Positions 33,220-43,503 of a stretch of DNA of 64,000 nucleotides are shown here, piece by piece. The notes beneath the pieces are model-generated. The model searched no databases. It was not told the DNA's origin and saw only the letters and a list, made by a program, of their open reading frames with translations. The stretch comes from Klebsiella sp. BIGb0138 (GTDB lineage: Bacteria > Pseudomonadota > Gammaproteobacteria > Enterobacterales > Enterobacteriaceae): contig NZ_SMCV01000002.1 in the NCBI RefSeq assembly GCF_004342285.1, forward strand, positions 372,001-436,000, in the 5' to 3' direction. Both the position numbers and the translations under genes were made by a program. The first letter of the stretch is position 1. Each line of letters opens with the position of its first letter.

Positions 33220-33269
33220 AAGCAACATCCAGATTAACTGGCCACGCGCGCACGACATGGCACAAGAGA

Positions 33270-34721
33270 TTAACGAGACGGATTAATCAGCCAGGTCCCC
33301 GGCTTCGCAATGTTCAGGCTTTGCGAACGAGTCTGCCCGTTGCCCTGCAGGACAATCTCATAGCGGCCTGGCGCCAGCCTGAGCGAGGCAAAACCATTAC
33401 TTGCCGGGAGGGCTCTTTTCACTTCGCCATTGAGCTTCAGCTTCTCGCCTTCGCGCATACGGACATAAATCTGAGCAACCGGCGCCGCCTCCACGGCCGC
33501 TGGCGCAGCGTCTTTCGCGGCGGGAGGCGCAGCGTCTTTCGCGGCGGGAGGCGCAGCAGGCGTTGTTACCGCCTTCGCCTGGGGTGATGCCACTGGCCGG
33601 GCTTGCTGCGGTGCCTGCCGGGCGCTGGCGGTCTGTTCCGCCGGGGCCTCATGACCACCGCTGAACAGCATCCCTCCGGCAATGACGCCAACGACAACCC
33701 CCGCAGCCACCATCGCCGGGACTTTATAACGACGCCAACTATTGACGACGGGCTCCCCTTCTTCCTCCACCAGCGCCAACATCGTGCCGGGTTTCTTCAC
33801 CGTCAGCACATCGTCAACATTCGATACCGACATGTCGATCAGCTCGGCAAAGGCCGCAATCGACTGCGGGCGCTCTTCGACGCGCAGCGCCAGCGCTTTG
33901 TCCACCGCCTGCAATAGCGCCTGTGAATAGCCTGCCGGCTGGCGTTCCGCCAGAGGCTGATAGCTATCCTGAATGCTACGTACCACGCTGACCGGCGGCG
34001 GTGAGCCGACAATCAGCGTATGCAGCACCGCGCCGACAGCATAGATATCGGTCCATGCCCCCTGTTCGCTTTCGTTATCATCGGTGTACTGTTCAATAGG
34101 CGCATAGCCCGGGCGGAGCATGGTTTCCGTTTCATCAGCGAGGTTGCCGATGGTGCGGCGCGCGGAACCAAAATCGAGCAACACCGGCAGACCATTATCC
34201 TGAATCTGAATGTTGTCCGGGGAGATATCCCGGTGCAGATACCCTTCGTCATGAATCGTCTTGATGGCGCCGAACAGCATCGGCAGCATCCGGCGGATCC
34301 AGGCTTCGTTAATCAGCTCCGGCTGCGTCTCCCGCAGGCGCGAGAGCGTGCTGCCGCTGTAAAATAGCGTCCCCATGTAGGCGGTGTCGTTCTGTACCCA
34401 GAAGCGCAACACGTGTACCAGGTTCGGGTGGTTAAAACGCGCCAGCAGGCGCGCCTCCTGAATAAAGCTGTTCAGACCGGCGGAAAACGCTTTGCTGAAA
34501 CGCTCGCTGCGCAGCGCAAGGGTCATATCCTCATTCCGCACCGCCAGCGACGATGGCATAAACTCCTTGATCGCGATGGTGCGTTCCAGCTGATGATCCC
34601 AGGCGCGATACACAATGCCGAAGCCGCCGCCGCCAATCACTTCCTTAATTTCAAACTCGTTAAAACGATACCCGAGCGGCAGCGCGTTCAGGACAGTTCG
34701 GTGGTTTTCGTGATCCGTCAT
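33270..34721 (-). CDS. ppkA: T6SS serine/threonine kinase (PpkA-like)
   Basis: 483 residues. Kinase domain about 20-290: glycine loop GGGGFGIVYRA, ATP lysine K52, catalytic loop H163-R-D165 with N170, and D183 of DFG. One membrane helix follows (about 318-338, AMVAAGVVVGVIAGGMLF), then a Pro/Ala linker with a tandem repeat and a ~75-residue C-terminal beta domain presumably in the periplasm. PpkA kinases phosphorylate the FHA protein to switch T6SS assembly on. The start at 34721 avoids overlap with clpV. Confidence 0.88.
   Translation of the reverse strand: MTDHENHRTVLNALPLGYRFNEFEIKEVIGGGGFGIVYRAWDHQLERTIAIKEFMPSSLAVRNEDMTLALRSERFSKAFSAGLNSFIQEARLLARFNHPNLVHVLRFWVQNDTAYMGTLFYSGSTLSRLRETQPELINEAWIRRMLPMLFGAIKTIHDEGYLHRDISPDNIQIQDNGLPVLLDFGSARRTIGNLADETETMLRPGYAPIEQYTDDNESEQGAWTDIYAVGAVLHTLIVGSPPPVSVVRSIQDSYQPLAERQPAGYSQALLQAVDKALALRVEERPQSIAAFAELIDMSVSNVDDVLTVKKPGTMLALVEEEGEPVVNSWRRYKVPAMVAAGVVVGVIAGGMLFSGGHEAPAEQTASARQAPQQARPVASPQAKAVTTPAAPPAAKDAAPPAAKDAAPAAVEAAPVAQIYVRMREGEKLKLNGEVKRALPASNGFASLRLAPGRYEIVLQGNGQTRSQSLNIAKPGTWLINPSR
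33502..33557. repeat. 24-base tandem repeat in the kinase linker
   Basis: Two exact 24-base copies (33502-33525, 33526-33549) and the first 8 bases of a third. They encode PPAAKDAA units in the Pro/Ala linker after the membrane helix, so copy-number change would lengthen the linker without shifting the frame. Confidence 0.85.
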
Positions 34722-34747
34722 GGTTAAAGACTCACTTAATGATTGCG

Positions 34748-37360
34748 TTACGCGGCAAACTGACAATGAAACTCGCCCTGCTCAAAGCTCACGCGCAGAT
34801 GTCGGAATCGCTCGTTGTTGCGGCTGGCGGTTAACAACATCTGGCCGATCTGCGGCAGTAAGGTATTGGTCAAAATGGCATCGACCATCCGCCCGCCGGA
34901 TTCCACCTCGGTACAGCGCTCAACGATCTGCGCGACCACGCTATCGTCGATACTGGCGGTAATACGGTGGTTCTCCTGCAGACGGCGCTGAATGCGCGCC
35001 AGCTGCAGGCGGACGATTTGGCCCAGCATGTCGTCGCTAAGCGGATAGTACGGGACCACCAGCAGGCGGCCTAACAGCGCCGGAGGAAATACCTGCAGCA
35101 GCGGCTGGCGCAGCGCGCCGCTTAACGCATCCGGTTCAGGCATCAGATCCGGGTCAGCGCACATGGCGCTAATCAGCTCGGTCCCGACGTTTGAGGTCAG
35201 GATAATAATGGTATTGCGGAAGTCGATATGCCGCCCTTCACCGTCTTCCATCCAGCCTTTATCGAAGACCTGGAAGAAAATTTCATGCACGTCAGGATGG
35301 GCCTTCTCAATCTCGTCAAGCAGCACCACGCTATAGGGACGACGGCGGACAGCCTCGGTCAGAACCCCGCCTTCCCCGTAGCCAACGTAGCCCGGGGGGG
35401 CACCTTTAAGGGTAGAAACGGTATGGGCTTCCTGGAACTCGCTCATATTAATGGTGATCACATTCTGTTCACCGCCATATAGCGACTCGGCTAGCGCCAG
35501 CGCGGTTTCGGTTTTCCCGACGCCGGAAGGGCCGCAAAGCATAAACACCCCAACCGGTTTATTCGGGTCATCAAGGCGAGCGCGCGAGGTGCGAACGCGT
35601 CGGGCGATCAGCTCCAGGCCATGGCGCTGGCCAATCACCCGTTGATTAAGGGTATCGGCCAGGCTCAGTACGGCGTCTATCTCATTTTTCACCATCCGCC
35701 CCAGCGGGATCCCGGTCCAGTCGGAGACTACGGCCGCCACCACGTTTTCATCAACCGCCGCGAACAACAGCGGCATATCGCCCTGCAGCGCTTGCAGCGC
35801 CTGCTGTTTTTCCGCCAGGGCAGCACGCAATGCGGGCTGCGCCTCAGGCTCAGCCTCGTGCAGCCCGGCGCGAAGAGCGATCACCTCATTGATCAGCGCC
35901 CGCTCCTGCTCCCAGCGTAGGGTCAACGCTTCACGCTCCGCCTCCTGCTGCTGACGAGTCAGCCGCAGCTGTTCAACGCGATGGTTGTCGCCAATCGCCA
36001 GCCGGGTTTCCCGCTCGGCGATGTCAATCTCCACGTCCAGCGCGGCGATACGCTGCAGGCAATCCTCCAGCGGCGGCGGCGGGGCGCTCTGGCTGACGGC
36101 GACCCGGGCGCAGGCGGTATCCAGCAGCGCTATCGCTTTATCCGGCAGCTGTCGCGCCGGAATATAGCGATGTGACAGTTTAACCGCCGCGCTTACCGCC
36201 TCATCCAGCAGCAGAACCCGATGGTGCATCTCCAAAGGTGAAACGGTACTACGCAGCATCAGCAGCGCTTTTTCTTCATCCGGTTCGTGGATCTGTACCG
36301 TCTGGAAACGGCGGGTCAGCGCCGGATCCTTTTCAATATACTTTTTGTATTCCGCCCAGGTGGTTGCGCCGATGGTCCGCAGTTGCCCCCGAGCCAGAGC
36401 CGGTTTCAGCAGATTCGCCGCATCGCCGGTTCCCTGCTGACCGCCCGCACCGATTAAGGTATGGATCTCATCAATAAACAGCACGATCGGCGTCGGGCTG
36501 GACTGCACTTCAGTAATCAGCGCCTGCAGACGGGCTTCAAATTCACCTTTCATCCCCGCCCCGGCTTGCAACATGCCGATATCCAGTAGCCAGAGTTGGA
36601 TATTGTGCAACGATTGCGGAACCTCGCCTGCGGCGATGCGCAGCGCCAGCCCTTCGACAACAGCCGTTTTCCCCACCCCCGCTTCGCCGGTCAGCAATGG
36701 GTTGTTCTGGCGGCGACGCATCAGAATATCGACCATCTGGCGAATCTCTTCGTCACGCCCGACAACCGGGTCGATTTTGCCTTCCCTTGCCCGTTCGGTG
36801 AGATTCTGTCCGTAGCGGGCCAGTGTCCCCTGAGCCGTCGGCAGCGCCTCGTTATCGCCGGTCTCCGGCCCCGCCGGCTGACTCTCTTTGCTTGCAGAGA
36901 GCAGCGTATCAAAGTCCTCGCTCAACGCTTCGACATTGATCCGGTTGAACTGCGACGAGATCCCTTGCAGGACATTGGCCAGATTCCAGGTCTTCAGCAG
37001 TCCGATAATCAGATGACCGCCGCGAATTCGGTTGACGCCATATTTCAGCGAGCCGTAAACCCAGGCACGTTCGACGGCGCTGTCGATGTGTTCGGAAAGG
37101 TCGGACACCGAGCTAGCGCCGCGCGGCAAGGCATCCAGCGCCTTAAGGATATCCCGGGTCAGCACCTGCTCATCAAGCGCGAAGCGGCGCACAATATGCT
37201 GCAGATCGCCATCCTGCTGCTGCATCAGCTGATGCAGCCAGTGCACCAGCTCGACATACGGGTTTCCGCGAAGTTTGCAAAAGGCGGTGGCGCTTTCCAG
37301 CGACGTAAATAACAGCGTATCCAGTTTGCCGAAAAGGACGGCACGGCTGATTTCTGACAT
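34748..37360 (-). CDS. clpV: T6SS AAA+ ATPase ClpV (TssH)
   Basis: 870 residues. The N-terminal Clp repeat domain (about 1-150) binds contracted sheath. Two AAA+ modules follow with Walker [14 protein letters not shown] and [14 protein letters not shown] and Walker [10 protein letters not shown] and [11 protein letters not shown]. It disassembles the contracted TssBC sheath for reuse. The start at 37360 ([13 protein letters not shown]) is favoured over upstream Met codons by GGAACC about 8 bases upstream. Confidence 0.95.
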   Translation of the reverse strand: MSEISRAVLFGKLDTLLFTSLESATAFCKLRGNPYVELVHWLHQLMQQQDGDLQHIVRRFALDEQVLTRDILKALDALPRGASSVSDLSEHIDSAVERAWVYGSLKYGVNRIRGGHLIIGLLKTWNLANVLQGISSQFNRINVEALSEDFDTLLSASKESQPAGPETGDNEALPTAQGTLARYGQNLTERAREGKIDPVVGRDEEIRQMVDILMRRRQNNPLLTGEAGVGKTAVVEGLALRIAAGEVPQSLHNIQLWLLDIGMLQAGAGMKGEFEARLQALITEVQSSPTPIVLFIDEIHTLIGAGGQQGTGDAANLLKPALARGQLRTIGATTWAEYKKYIEKDPALTRRFQTVQIHEPDEEKALLMLRSTVSPLEMHHRVLLLDEAVSAAVKLSHRYIPARQLPDKAIALLDTACARVAVSQSAPPPPLEDCLQRIAALDVEIDIAERETRLAIGDNHRVEQLRLTRQQQEAEREALTLRWEQERALINEVIALRAGLHEAEPEAQPALRAALAEKQQALQALQGDMPLLFAAVDENVVAAVVSDWTGIPLGRMVKNEIDAVLSLADTLNQRVIGQRHGLELIARRVRTSRARLDDPNKPVGVFMLCGPSGVGKTETALALAESLYGGEQNVITINMSEFQEAHTVSTLKGAPPGYVGYGEGGVLTEAVRRRPYSVVLLDEIEKAHPDVHEIFFQVFDKGWMEDGEGRHIDFRNTIIILTSNVGTELISAMCADPDLMPEPDALSGALRQPLLQVFPPALLGRLLVVPYYPLSDDMLGQIVRLQLARIQRRLQENHRITASIDDSVVAQIVERCTEVESGGRMVDAILTNTLLPQIGQMLLTASRNNERFRHLRVSFEQGEFHCQFAA

Positions 37361-37410
37361 GTTCGGTTCCATTGATAACATTAAAAAGGGGCGTCAGAGA
37401 GAAGGAGGCG

Positions 37411-38463
37411 TCACGTCTGCGACATCTCCACGCTAAACACTAAGTCACCTCGCGGTGCGGGGGCTGGCTGTACGCCAAGCCAGGTGCTGTAACCCAGTCG
37501 GCCACCGCCGCCGAGCACCACTGAGGAGACCTCGGCGGCGCGAATCAGCACCCGGACATCCCACTGGTATTCAATGCCCAGATACTGGCGAACCCAGTCG
37601 CGTAAGGCGTTAATTTGCGCTTCTCCCGGCAGGAAGCGGGCATATTCATCGGCGCTGAGCGGCCCGATTTCGAGGAGAAATTTATGCTGGACATCGCGTA
37701 CCGCCACGCCGAGAAATGCCGACACGCCAAGACGCGGCAGCCGACGTCCGGCCCCCAGTTGCGCCCGATCACGCGGGCTCAACGGCATCCACTGCGGAAC
37801 ATTGCAGATAATCCGCACAGGCACCTTAAAGTAGCTGCGCAGAATTTTCTCCAGCCCTTCCGGGTCGCGGCTGTGGCGGGTGAGATGCCCGGCATAGGTA
37901 AAACGCGCATGCGGGCTGAGTTTGCCCTTTTCCATCTGTCCAGGTTGCCCCATACCGATGAGCGCCGCCAGATAACGTTCAAAGCGTGGGTTATCTTTCC
38001 GGTCGAGAGAAACTGTCGGCTGTGCATCCGCCCAGGCACGATAAAACAGCAGCGTCAGGCGATGATGGAACAGATCTGCAAAGGCGCTCAGGCTGTCATC
38101 CTGGTGGTGATGGATGCGTTCGCGAGCATATTCGGTCAAATGCACCGGCAGCGGCCCGTTAGGGCCAAACAGGCCAAAACTCAGAATTGAAATATCGTGC
38201 AGCGCGCTGTTTTCACGCTTGCTGGCAGAAGCCAACGTCGCCGGCGCAAAGCCCATGGACGGGGTCTGGCCAATACGCAACGACTCAAATTTTGGCAGCG
38301 GCGCGCGGCCTAACGGGTAACGTTCCCCTCCCTGGGCATCCAGCCGCCGCAGCAGTTGAAAGAGATCATATTGCCAGGGCGCGGCCATCACCCCACGCCA
38401 GAAATTCTCGGCTAATGGCGTCAGACGATGGATGGTGGTGGTGCTTGCCTGCGGGTCACTCAT
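37411..38463 (-). CDS. tssG: T6SS baseplate protein TssG
   Basis: 350 residues, VasB/ImpH family. Typical segments: YDLFQLLRRLDA near the N-terminus, FESLRIGQTPSMGFAP and FGLFGPNGPLPVHLTEYARER in the first half. Together with TssF, TssE and TssK it forms the baseplate wedge. ATGA overlap with the tssF stop (38460-38463); a longer frame reaching into tssF was rejected. Confidence 0.95.
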   Translation of the reverse strand: MSDPQASTTTIHRLTPLAENFWRGVMAAPWQYDLFQLLRRLDAQGGERYPLGRAPLPKFESLRIGQTPSMGFAPATLASASKRENSALHDISILSFGLFGPNGPLPVHLTEYARERIHHHQDDSLSAFADLFHHRLTLLFYRAWADAQPTVSLDRKDNPRFERYLAALIGMGQPGQMEKGKLSPHARFTYAGHLTRHSRDPEGLEKILRSYFKVPVRIICNVPQWMPLSPRDRAQLGAGRRLPRLGVSAFLGVAVRDVQHKFLLEIGPLSADEYARFLPGEAQINALRDWVRQYLGIEYQWDVRVLIRAAEVSSVVLGGGGRLGYSTWLGVQPAPAPRGDLVFSVEMSQT

Positions 38464-40331
38464 ATCAGCGCCCTTTTGCCCATCCGCGGCGCCCAGTAAC
38501 CTATCTCGCCACGCTGCTGGCTGCACAGCGTAAACTCGGTAAAACTGTTCAGCGATACCAGCCGCGCAAAAACGCGTTCCATCACGCTGCCAAACAACCA
38601 CGGGCTGGAGCCGGAAAATGCGCGTTCATCGACGGTTAAAGTAATGCCAATGCCGCGGGCGAAAACAATCGGCCCCGGCTCAGGCACCCGCCGATGTACC
38701 GGCTCCAGCACACAGCTGCGTACGCCTTCAACCTGCCGCGCAATCGCCGTTTCCGCCAGGCTGGCATACAACCCCAGCAGCTGGCGCAGGGCGGCTGCGC
38801 CTTCGCCATTGTCGCTATCCATCAGGCTTAAATAGTTCATTTGCAGCTGACTGATCAGCCGCCACGTACTCAACCCTTCAGCCAATGCCGGACGCGGCGG
38901 CGTTGGCCCTTTGCGCATTTTCAATGACTTAACCGGCAATGAGTCCGGCAGCACAAACTGGCCTAGCTCCTGCTGTAGTACCAGCGGCAGATCGCGACTG
39001 GTGCACAGTACTTCGGCGGTAATATAGCGCAACGCCTCCTGCCAGGGAGCATGCTGCTCATCCACCAGCGAAACAAAAATCTCCGAGCCGGTATAGCCGG
39101 TGCGGGTACCGTAGCGCAGCGCGTGTTCCGATAGCACCCGCTGTTCACGACGTTGGGAGAAATAAGCGCCGTAATTTCCGCCGTCACCGCTCCAGGAGCT
39201 CCAGAACGGCCGGAACTCGCGGTCGTCGCGCTGGCCGTCGGCGCTGGCGTGGATTTTTCTGACGGCATAGATTTCGTAATCCAGCGGGCGAATGTTATCG
39301 ACCACCAGATGGTATTCATGCTGGCTATCGCTCAGCTTCTGGCGGGCGGCGATTTTGGGAAACAGGTTAATCACCGGGGTGCAATGTAGCGCAAAGTGGC
39401 TGGCATCGACCACCTGCTCCAGCCGTTCGTCGGTTTTATCCAGCAGGATAATAATATCAAAGGATTTTTCGTTGCCGCAGCCGGCTATCAGCTCGCCCAG
39501 CCCATTCACGCTGATAAAACGAAAGCGCGCCGGGAAGGCAAAATACTCATGCAGCAAGCGGTAGCCATCAAAATTGCGCAGATCTTCCGGGAGCAGCGCC
39601 TGATCGGCAGCAAATCCTTCCTGCTGCAGGGCGTCATCGCCAAGCGTCAGGCGGCGCGGCTCGCTGCCCGTTGTCTGACACAGGCAGCCCACCTGGTGCG
39701 CCATCACCAGTTCGAGCAGACTGAGAGCTTCAATGTCCGGGCCGCTGAGGAAAAACGCCAGACGGTCAAAATCAAGATGCCCAAGATTCTGCGCCCCGTC
39801 GCAGGAGACGCGAATGCGCAGCGCACTGGTCGCCCCACGCTGGCTCATGCCAAGCGCGGCGAGCGGCACATCCGCCGGGAGCCCGCCCAGTTCGGCTTTT
39901 TCGATACGCAGCGGCAGCAGCGTCACGTCATGGGCGGTGGTATAGCTGCAGGTAACGCCATTTTTTTTCAGCGTCTGGCTGTCCATCATGGTGCCGCGGG
40001 GTACCACGAAGCCTTTGCTCAGATCGCCTTTATTGCCGTCAGGCTGCAGTTCAGCAATAGCCATGGATGGCGTCGGCGCCAGATAGTTCGGGGCGATCAT
40101 CTCCAGCAGGCGCTGAGAAAAGCGCGGGAACTCGGCATCCATTTTCAGCTGTACGCGCGAAGTCAGGAAGGCGAAGCCCTCCATCATGCGTTCAACGTAA
40201 GGATCCGCGACCTCGATACCGCGCATTCCCAGTCGCCCGGCGACTTTAGGGTAGCGCTCAGCAAATTCGGCGCCCATTTCGCGCAGATAGGCCAGTTCGC
40301 GGTTGTAATATTCAAGCAGTTTGCCTTCCAT
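38460..40331 (-). CDS. tssF: T6SS baseplate protein TssF
   Basis: 623 residues, VasA/ImpG family, starting with the characteristic LEYYNRELAYLREMGAEFA and containing YPKVAGRLGM and DPYVERMMEGFAFL. It is the largest wedge component. The start follows the tssE stop by 2 bases. Confidence 0.95.
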   Translation of the reverse strand: MEGKLLEYYNRELAYLREMGAEFAERYPKVAGRLGMRGIEVADPYVERMMEGFAFLTSRVQLKMDAEFPRFSQRLLEMIAPNYLAPTPSMAIAELQPDGNKGDLSKGFVVPRGTMMDSQTLKKNGVTCSYTTAHDVTLLPLRIEKAELGGLPADVPLAALGMSQRGATSALRIRVSCDGAQNLGHLDFDRLAFFLSGPDIEALSLLELVMAHQVGCLCQTTGSEPRRLTLGDDALQQEGFAADQALLPEDLRNFDGYRLLHEYFAFPARFRFISVNGLGELIAGCGNEKSFDIIILLDKTDERLEQVVDASHFALHCTPVINLFPKIAARQKLSDSQHEYHLVVDNIRPLDYEIYAVRKIHASADGQRDDREFRPFWSSWSGDGGNYGAYFSQRREQRVLSEHALRYGTRTGYTGSEIFVSLVDEQHAPWQEALRYITAEVLCTSRDLPLVLQQELGQFVLPDSLPVKSLKMRKGPTPPRPALAEGLSTWRLISQLQMNYLSLMDSDNGEGAAALRQLLGLYASLAETAIARQVEGVRSCVLEPVHRRVPEPGPIVFARGIGITLTVDERAFSGSSPWLFGSVMERVFARLVSLNSFTEFTLCSQQRGEIGYWAPRMGKRALI

Positions 40332-40333
40332 CG

Positions 40334-40897
40334 TTACCCCGCGTCTTTTAATTCAAAATGACCATTCTCAAGATCCACATCGCTACGAAACAAAAACTCC
40401 AGCGGGTACGGTACGCACCACAAACGCCCCTTAATCTCGATGGACAGCACGTTATGCAGATCCAGCGAGCGGGGATCGGAAACGCAGCGCACCTGCAGCC
40501 CCTGTGGCAGGATGCGCGGTTCAAAGTTGAGAATGGCTTCGGTTAATTTGCGCTGAATATCCTGCCATTCAATATCCGACATCCGCTTCCCGGCCAGCGG
40601 CGCAACGCCGAAGTTGACAACCGAACGGCGAACGTGCGCCAGCTCGGCCAGCGTCTGCGGGTCGCTATGGTTGATGGTGTTAAATAGCCATTGAAGATCG
40701 CGCAATACGTGACGACGCAAGGTCGTGTGGGTAATCAAATTGCTGTTAACCGACTCTTGCTGCGTCTGCGGGTGGTTGTCCGTCAGGCGATCAAGCAGCG
40801 AAGGCTGCATTTTATCCCGTGCGCCCACCGTCTCTTTTTTACTGCGCGCCTGCCAGCCGCTGAGCAGAACATCGCCATCGCGAAGCGATTTATTCAT
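40334..40897 (-). CDS. tssE: T6SS baseplate protein TssE (gp25-like)
   Basis: 187 residues, gp25/lysozyme-like family. Conserved segments include LRRHVLRDLQWLFNT and the central NFG...LAG pattern, ending in a segment that seeds sheath polymerisation. ATGA overlap with tagJ downstream (40894-40897). Confidence 0.93.
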   Translation of the reverse strand: MNKSLRDGDVLLSGWQARSKKETVGARDKMQPSLLDRLTDNHPQTQQESVNSNLITHTTLRRHVLRDLQWLFNTINHSDPQTLAELAHVRRSVVNFGVAPLAGKRMSDIEWQDIQRKLTEAILNFEPRILPQGLQVRCVSDPRSLDLHNVLSIEIKGRLWCVPYPLEFLFRSDVDLENGHFELKDAG

Positions 40898-41688
40898 TCA
40901 AAGGTCACCACTTCTAACGTCAGCAGCGGGAACTCTGCGCTATCGTTGAGCCACACTTTCTGTCCGTGTCCCTGATACAACATCCCCTCCTCATCCAGCG
41001 CCTGCCACTCCGTCGCCCGGGCCAGCATAAAACGTTCTTCTGATGCCGGGGTCAGAGGGTAACGCGCCGGGATCTGGCAGACCTGTTCGCTGCCATCACG
41101 CAAACGCACCAGCGCATGCCGCCACACCAGGTCGGTAACGCTGGCCGGAGCCTGAAAACGGATCTCCGCGATGGCGCTAAACGGCAACCAGAAGTAACGA
41201 CCGTTAACAATAACCTCGCAAACCGGCCCCAGACGGGCATCGCCGTCCATCAGCCAGGCAAACGGCTGCGCCTGACCTTCCGGGAACCCGAGTTCGCCGG
41301 GGTTAGCTTCCGCCTCTTCAAACGCATGAAGCCGCTGCTGATGAGCCGCTTCCGGCGGCTGAGCCAGCGCCGAGACCAGCGTCGCCAGCCACGGCCACGG
41401 GTGTTCAGGCATGTGTGGCTGCGCCCGGCCAGCCAGCACTTCAGCGCGTTGTTGTTCCCCCTGCAGGGTGTGTTCCAGCAAGGTAACGGTAGGCCGGGCC
41501 TGCGGTTTCAGCGCCAGCCAGCTTTTCAGTTGCCTCTGCGCTCGCGACCAGTTACCGCTGAGGCACAGAAACTGCACAAACGCCGCCCGCAGATCGGCGT
41601 CTGCGGGATGCGCTTTGATCTCATTTTCCAGGCGCTGTAGCGCAGAGGCGACGGACTCGCCCGCCAGCCGTTGATAAAGCGTGTTCAT
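40894..41688 (-). CDS. tagJ: T6SS accessory protein TagJ (ImpE/SciE)
   Basis: 264 residues, ImpE family: a helical N-terminal TPR-like part (ESVASALQRLENEIKAHPADADLR) and a C-terminal domain with SVTDLVWRHALVRLRDGSE. In other systems TagJ binds the sheath protein TssB and assists ClpV-dependent sheath recycling. AAGGAG precedes the start. It is found in only part of T6SS clusters, commonly those with FHA/kinase control. Confidence 0.9.
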   Translation of the reverse strand: MNTLYQRLAGESVASALQRLENEIKAHPADADLRAAFVQFLCLSGNWSRAQRQLKSWLALKPQARPTVTLLEHTLQGEQQRAEVLAGRAQPHMPEHPWPWLATLVSALAQPPEAAHQQRLHAFEEAEANPGELGFPEGQAQPFAWLMDGDARLGPVCEVIVNGRYFWLPFSAIAEIRFQAPASVTDLVWRHALVRLRDGSEQVCQIPARYPLTPASEERFMLARATEWQALDEEGMLYQGHGQKVWLNDSAEFPLLTLEVVTFE

Positions 41689-41697
41689 AGGCGCTCC

Positions 41698-42687
41698 TTA
41701 ATGCGCTGCGCGGTAGGCGCTCGCCGCCGGGTTACGTAACAGAGGATGCAGCCCATCGATGAGCACCACGTTTAATTTGGTCTCTGGTGCCAGCCACGGA
41801 GTCCAGACTTTGCGCACCGCATCAACGCGCGCCTGCAGGCGGGCGGCGTCGTTGGCCTGTTCAGCAGAAATTTCAATCGCCAGCGTGCCGTCCATCCGCC
41901 AGCCGTTCTGCGCGGAAACGTAGGGCAGAATCATCCAGCTCTGGGTGGCCTGTTCGTGACTGACCACCATGCGTTGATTATTCACGGCGGTAATCAGCAG
42001 CTTGTTCGGTTCAACGGCCTCATTGAGCCCGATGACCGGGAAGCCATGGACAAAGGTGACGGTACTCTGTTTCTCCGCGCCGTCGTTCAGCTGGCTAATC
42101 ACATAGCGTCCCGTCAACCAACCGCCTTTCTCGCAGCTTCCCGACGCGCCCGCCGGAATGAACAGCGCCGGAGCATTCGCGCTATCCTGCCAGAAGGTTC
42201 GCAGACGACAGCCGTCTATCAGGGTAAACTCCTGCCACGGCGTACGGTCGGCGGCGGCAGAGAGCGCTTCAGCTTTATCTGCTGGCGGCAATAGCGCCGG
42301 GGCGGCAGGCGCCTGAGGAGGCGCAGCCGCAGTATCGGCGGAGACCTGCACCGCCCATTTTTTATTTTTTGCCGCGGTCCCCTGCGCAATATGTCCGTTA
42401 CTGGCGTCCACCAGCGTCCAGTTCACCTGCTGTAAACGCGCGCATTGATGCTCCAGCAGCGTACCTACCCGCGGCAAAAAGTTGGCCAGTACCTTCACGT
42501 TTTTGTTGCCATTGGCGACAATGCGCAGCGCCAGTTCGTTGGCACACCAGTTCTGCGGGGCGTTGCCCTGAATGTTATCGATCCAGACGTCCAGCTTTTG
42601 CGAAGGCGATTGCACGATCCGGTAGTTTTCCGCCTGGGTAACGCCGGTGACGGCGAGCAGCGCCGCGCCCATTAACCAAAGTTTCAT
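41698..42687 (-). CDS. Exported T6SS-locus protein of unknown function
   Basis: 329 residues with a clear signal peptide (MKLWLMGAALLAVTGVTQA, cleavage near residue 19), so periplasmic; no lipobox. The mature part has about two beta-rich halves separated by an Ala/Pro-rich linker (about residues 125-150) and four cysteines that could pair. I do not recognise a family. It is placed between the phosphatase gene and tagJ, inside the phospho-control block, with close spacing on both sides, so a T6SS accessory or signal-sensing role is plausible. AAGGA precedes the ATG. Confidence 0.75.
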   Translation of the reverse strand: MKLWLMGAALLAVTGVTQAENYRIVQSPSQKLDVWIDNIQGNAPQNWCANELALRIVANGNKNVKVLANFLPRVGTLLEHQCARLQQVNWTLVDASNGHIAQGTAAKNKKWAVQVSADTAAAPPQAPAAPALLPPADKAEALSAAADRTPWQEFTLIDGCRLRTFWQDSANAPALFIPAGASGSCEKGGWLTGRYVISQLNDGAEKQSTVTFVHGFPVIGLNEAVEPNKLLITAVNNQRMVVSHEQATQSWMILPYVSAQNGWRMDGTLAIEISAEQANDAARLQARVDAVRKVWTPWLAPETKLNVVLIDGLHPLLRNPAASAYRAAH

Positions 42688-42708
42688 AAAAATCCTTGTA
42701 AGCCTGTA

Positions 42709-43503
42709 TCAATCCCGCAGAGGGAAAAACTGAGCGGCGTCCGAGAGCGAATGCAATAACGTCGCCTCCTCCGGACTCCCCATCCATACCGCCACGGCGC
42801 TGTAGTTATCCTGCGAAGCCTGAGCGCCTTCGTTGTTTTTCTGAATAATTTGGTTCATCAAGGTTAGCCATTCCTGCGGGGTGTTCACCATCTGCAGGGA
42901 TGATTTCATCTGTTCTTCCCCCACGCAGTGCCAGAAACCGTCGGTACAGAGTAAAAAGGCATCGCCATCTTCCACCGGCACGACATCGCTATAGCTGGCT
43001 TCCGGCCCTTCACTGGCCATGCCCAGCGCCCGATACAGCAGGTTGCTGTTGATTTCGTCGGTCTGGTGCCCGGCATCTTTCATCTGTTGCACCAGGCTAT
43101 GATCGGTGGTGACGTGGTATAGCCAGCCGCGGCGAAACAGGTACAGACGGCTGTCTCCAGCGTGTGCCCAGTAGGCCAGCTTGTAATCACGATCGATAAA
43201 CAGGCTGACAAGCGTGGTCCCCATTCGCCGGTAATCCGGCGTCGCGCGCTGCTCGTTGAGGATGGCGCGATTCGCCGCCTGGACATATTCGCGAATGGTC
43301 TGCGCATTGAGATGATTTTCACCATCAAAACGGGTCAGAATGGCATTCCGCGCCAGTTCCGCGGCAACATCGCCCCCGGGAAGGCCGGCGATGCCGTCGC
43401 ACACCACAAAGCAGGCGGAACGATCGCCGACGTTTTCCCCGGTCTGATCCTGGTTGCTGGCGCGCGTCCCCTGGCGGGAAAGTGAGGCCGTTGTAATGTC
43501 CAT
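42709..43503 (-). CDS. pppA: T6SS PP2C-type phosphatase (PppA/TagG)
   Basis: 264 residues. PP2C metal motifs are visible: SNQDQ near 17-21, VVCDGIAGLPGGDVAA, YWAHAGDSRLY and LCTDGFWH, although the first motif has Gln-Asp-Gln where many have Glu-Asp. It opposes the PpkA kinase on the FHA protein, switching T6SS assembly off. TAATG overlap with tagH. Confidence 0.9.
   Translation of the reverse strand: MDITTASLSRQGTRASNQDQTGENVGDRSACFVVCDGIAGLPGGDVAAELARNAILTRFDGENHLNAQTIREYVQAANRAILNEQRATPDYRRMGTTLVSLFIDRDYKLAYWAHAGDSRLYLFRRGWLYHVTTDHSLVQQMKDAGHQTDEINSNLLYRALGMASEGPEASYSDVVPVEDGDAFLLCTDGFWHCVGEEQMKSSLQMVNTPQEWLTLMNQIIQKNNEGAQASQDNYSAVAVWMGSPEEATLLHSLSDAAQFFPLRD

Noticed and set aside
33502-33557. 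Direct repeats as a CRISPR array
   Set aside because: The units are adjacent without spacers and code for a Pro/Ala linker in frame.
39396-40361. 321-codon open frame antisense to tssF
   Set aside because: Shadow of tssF with no independent support.
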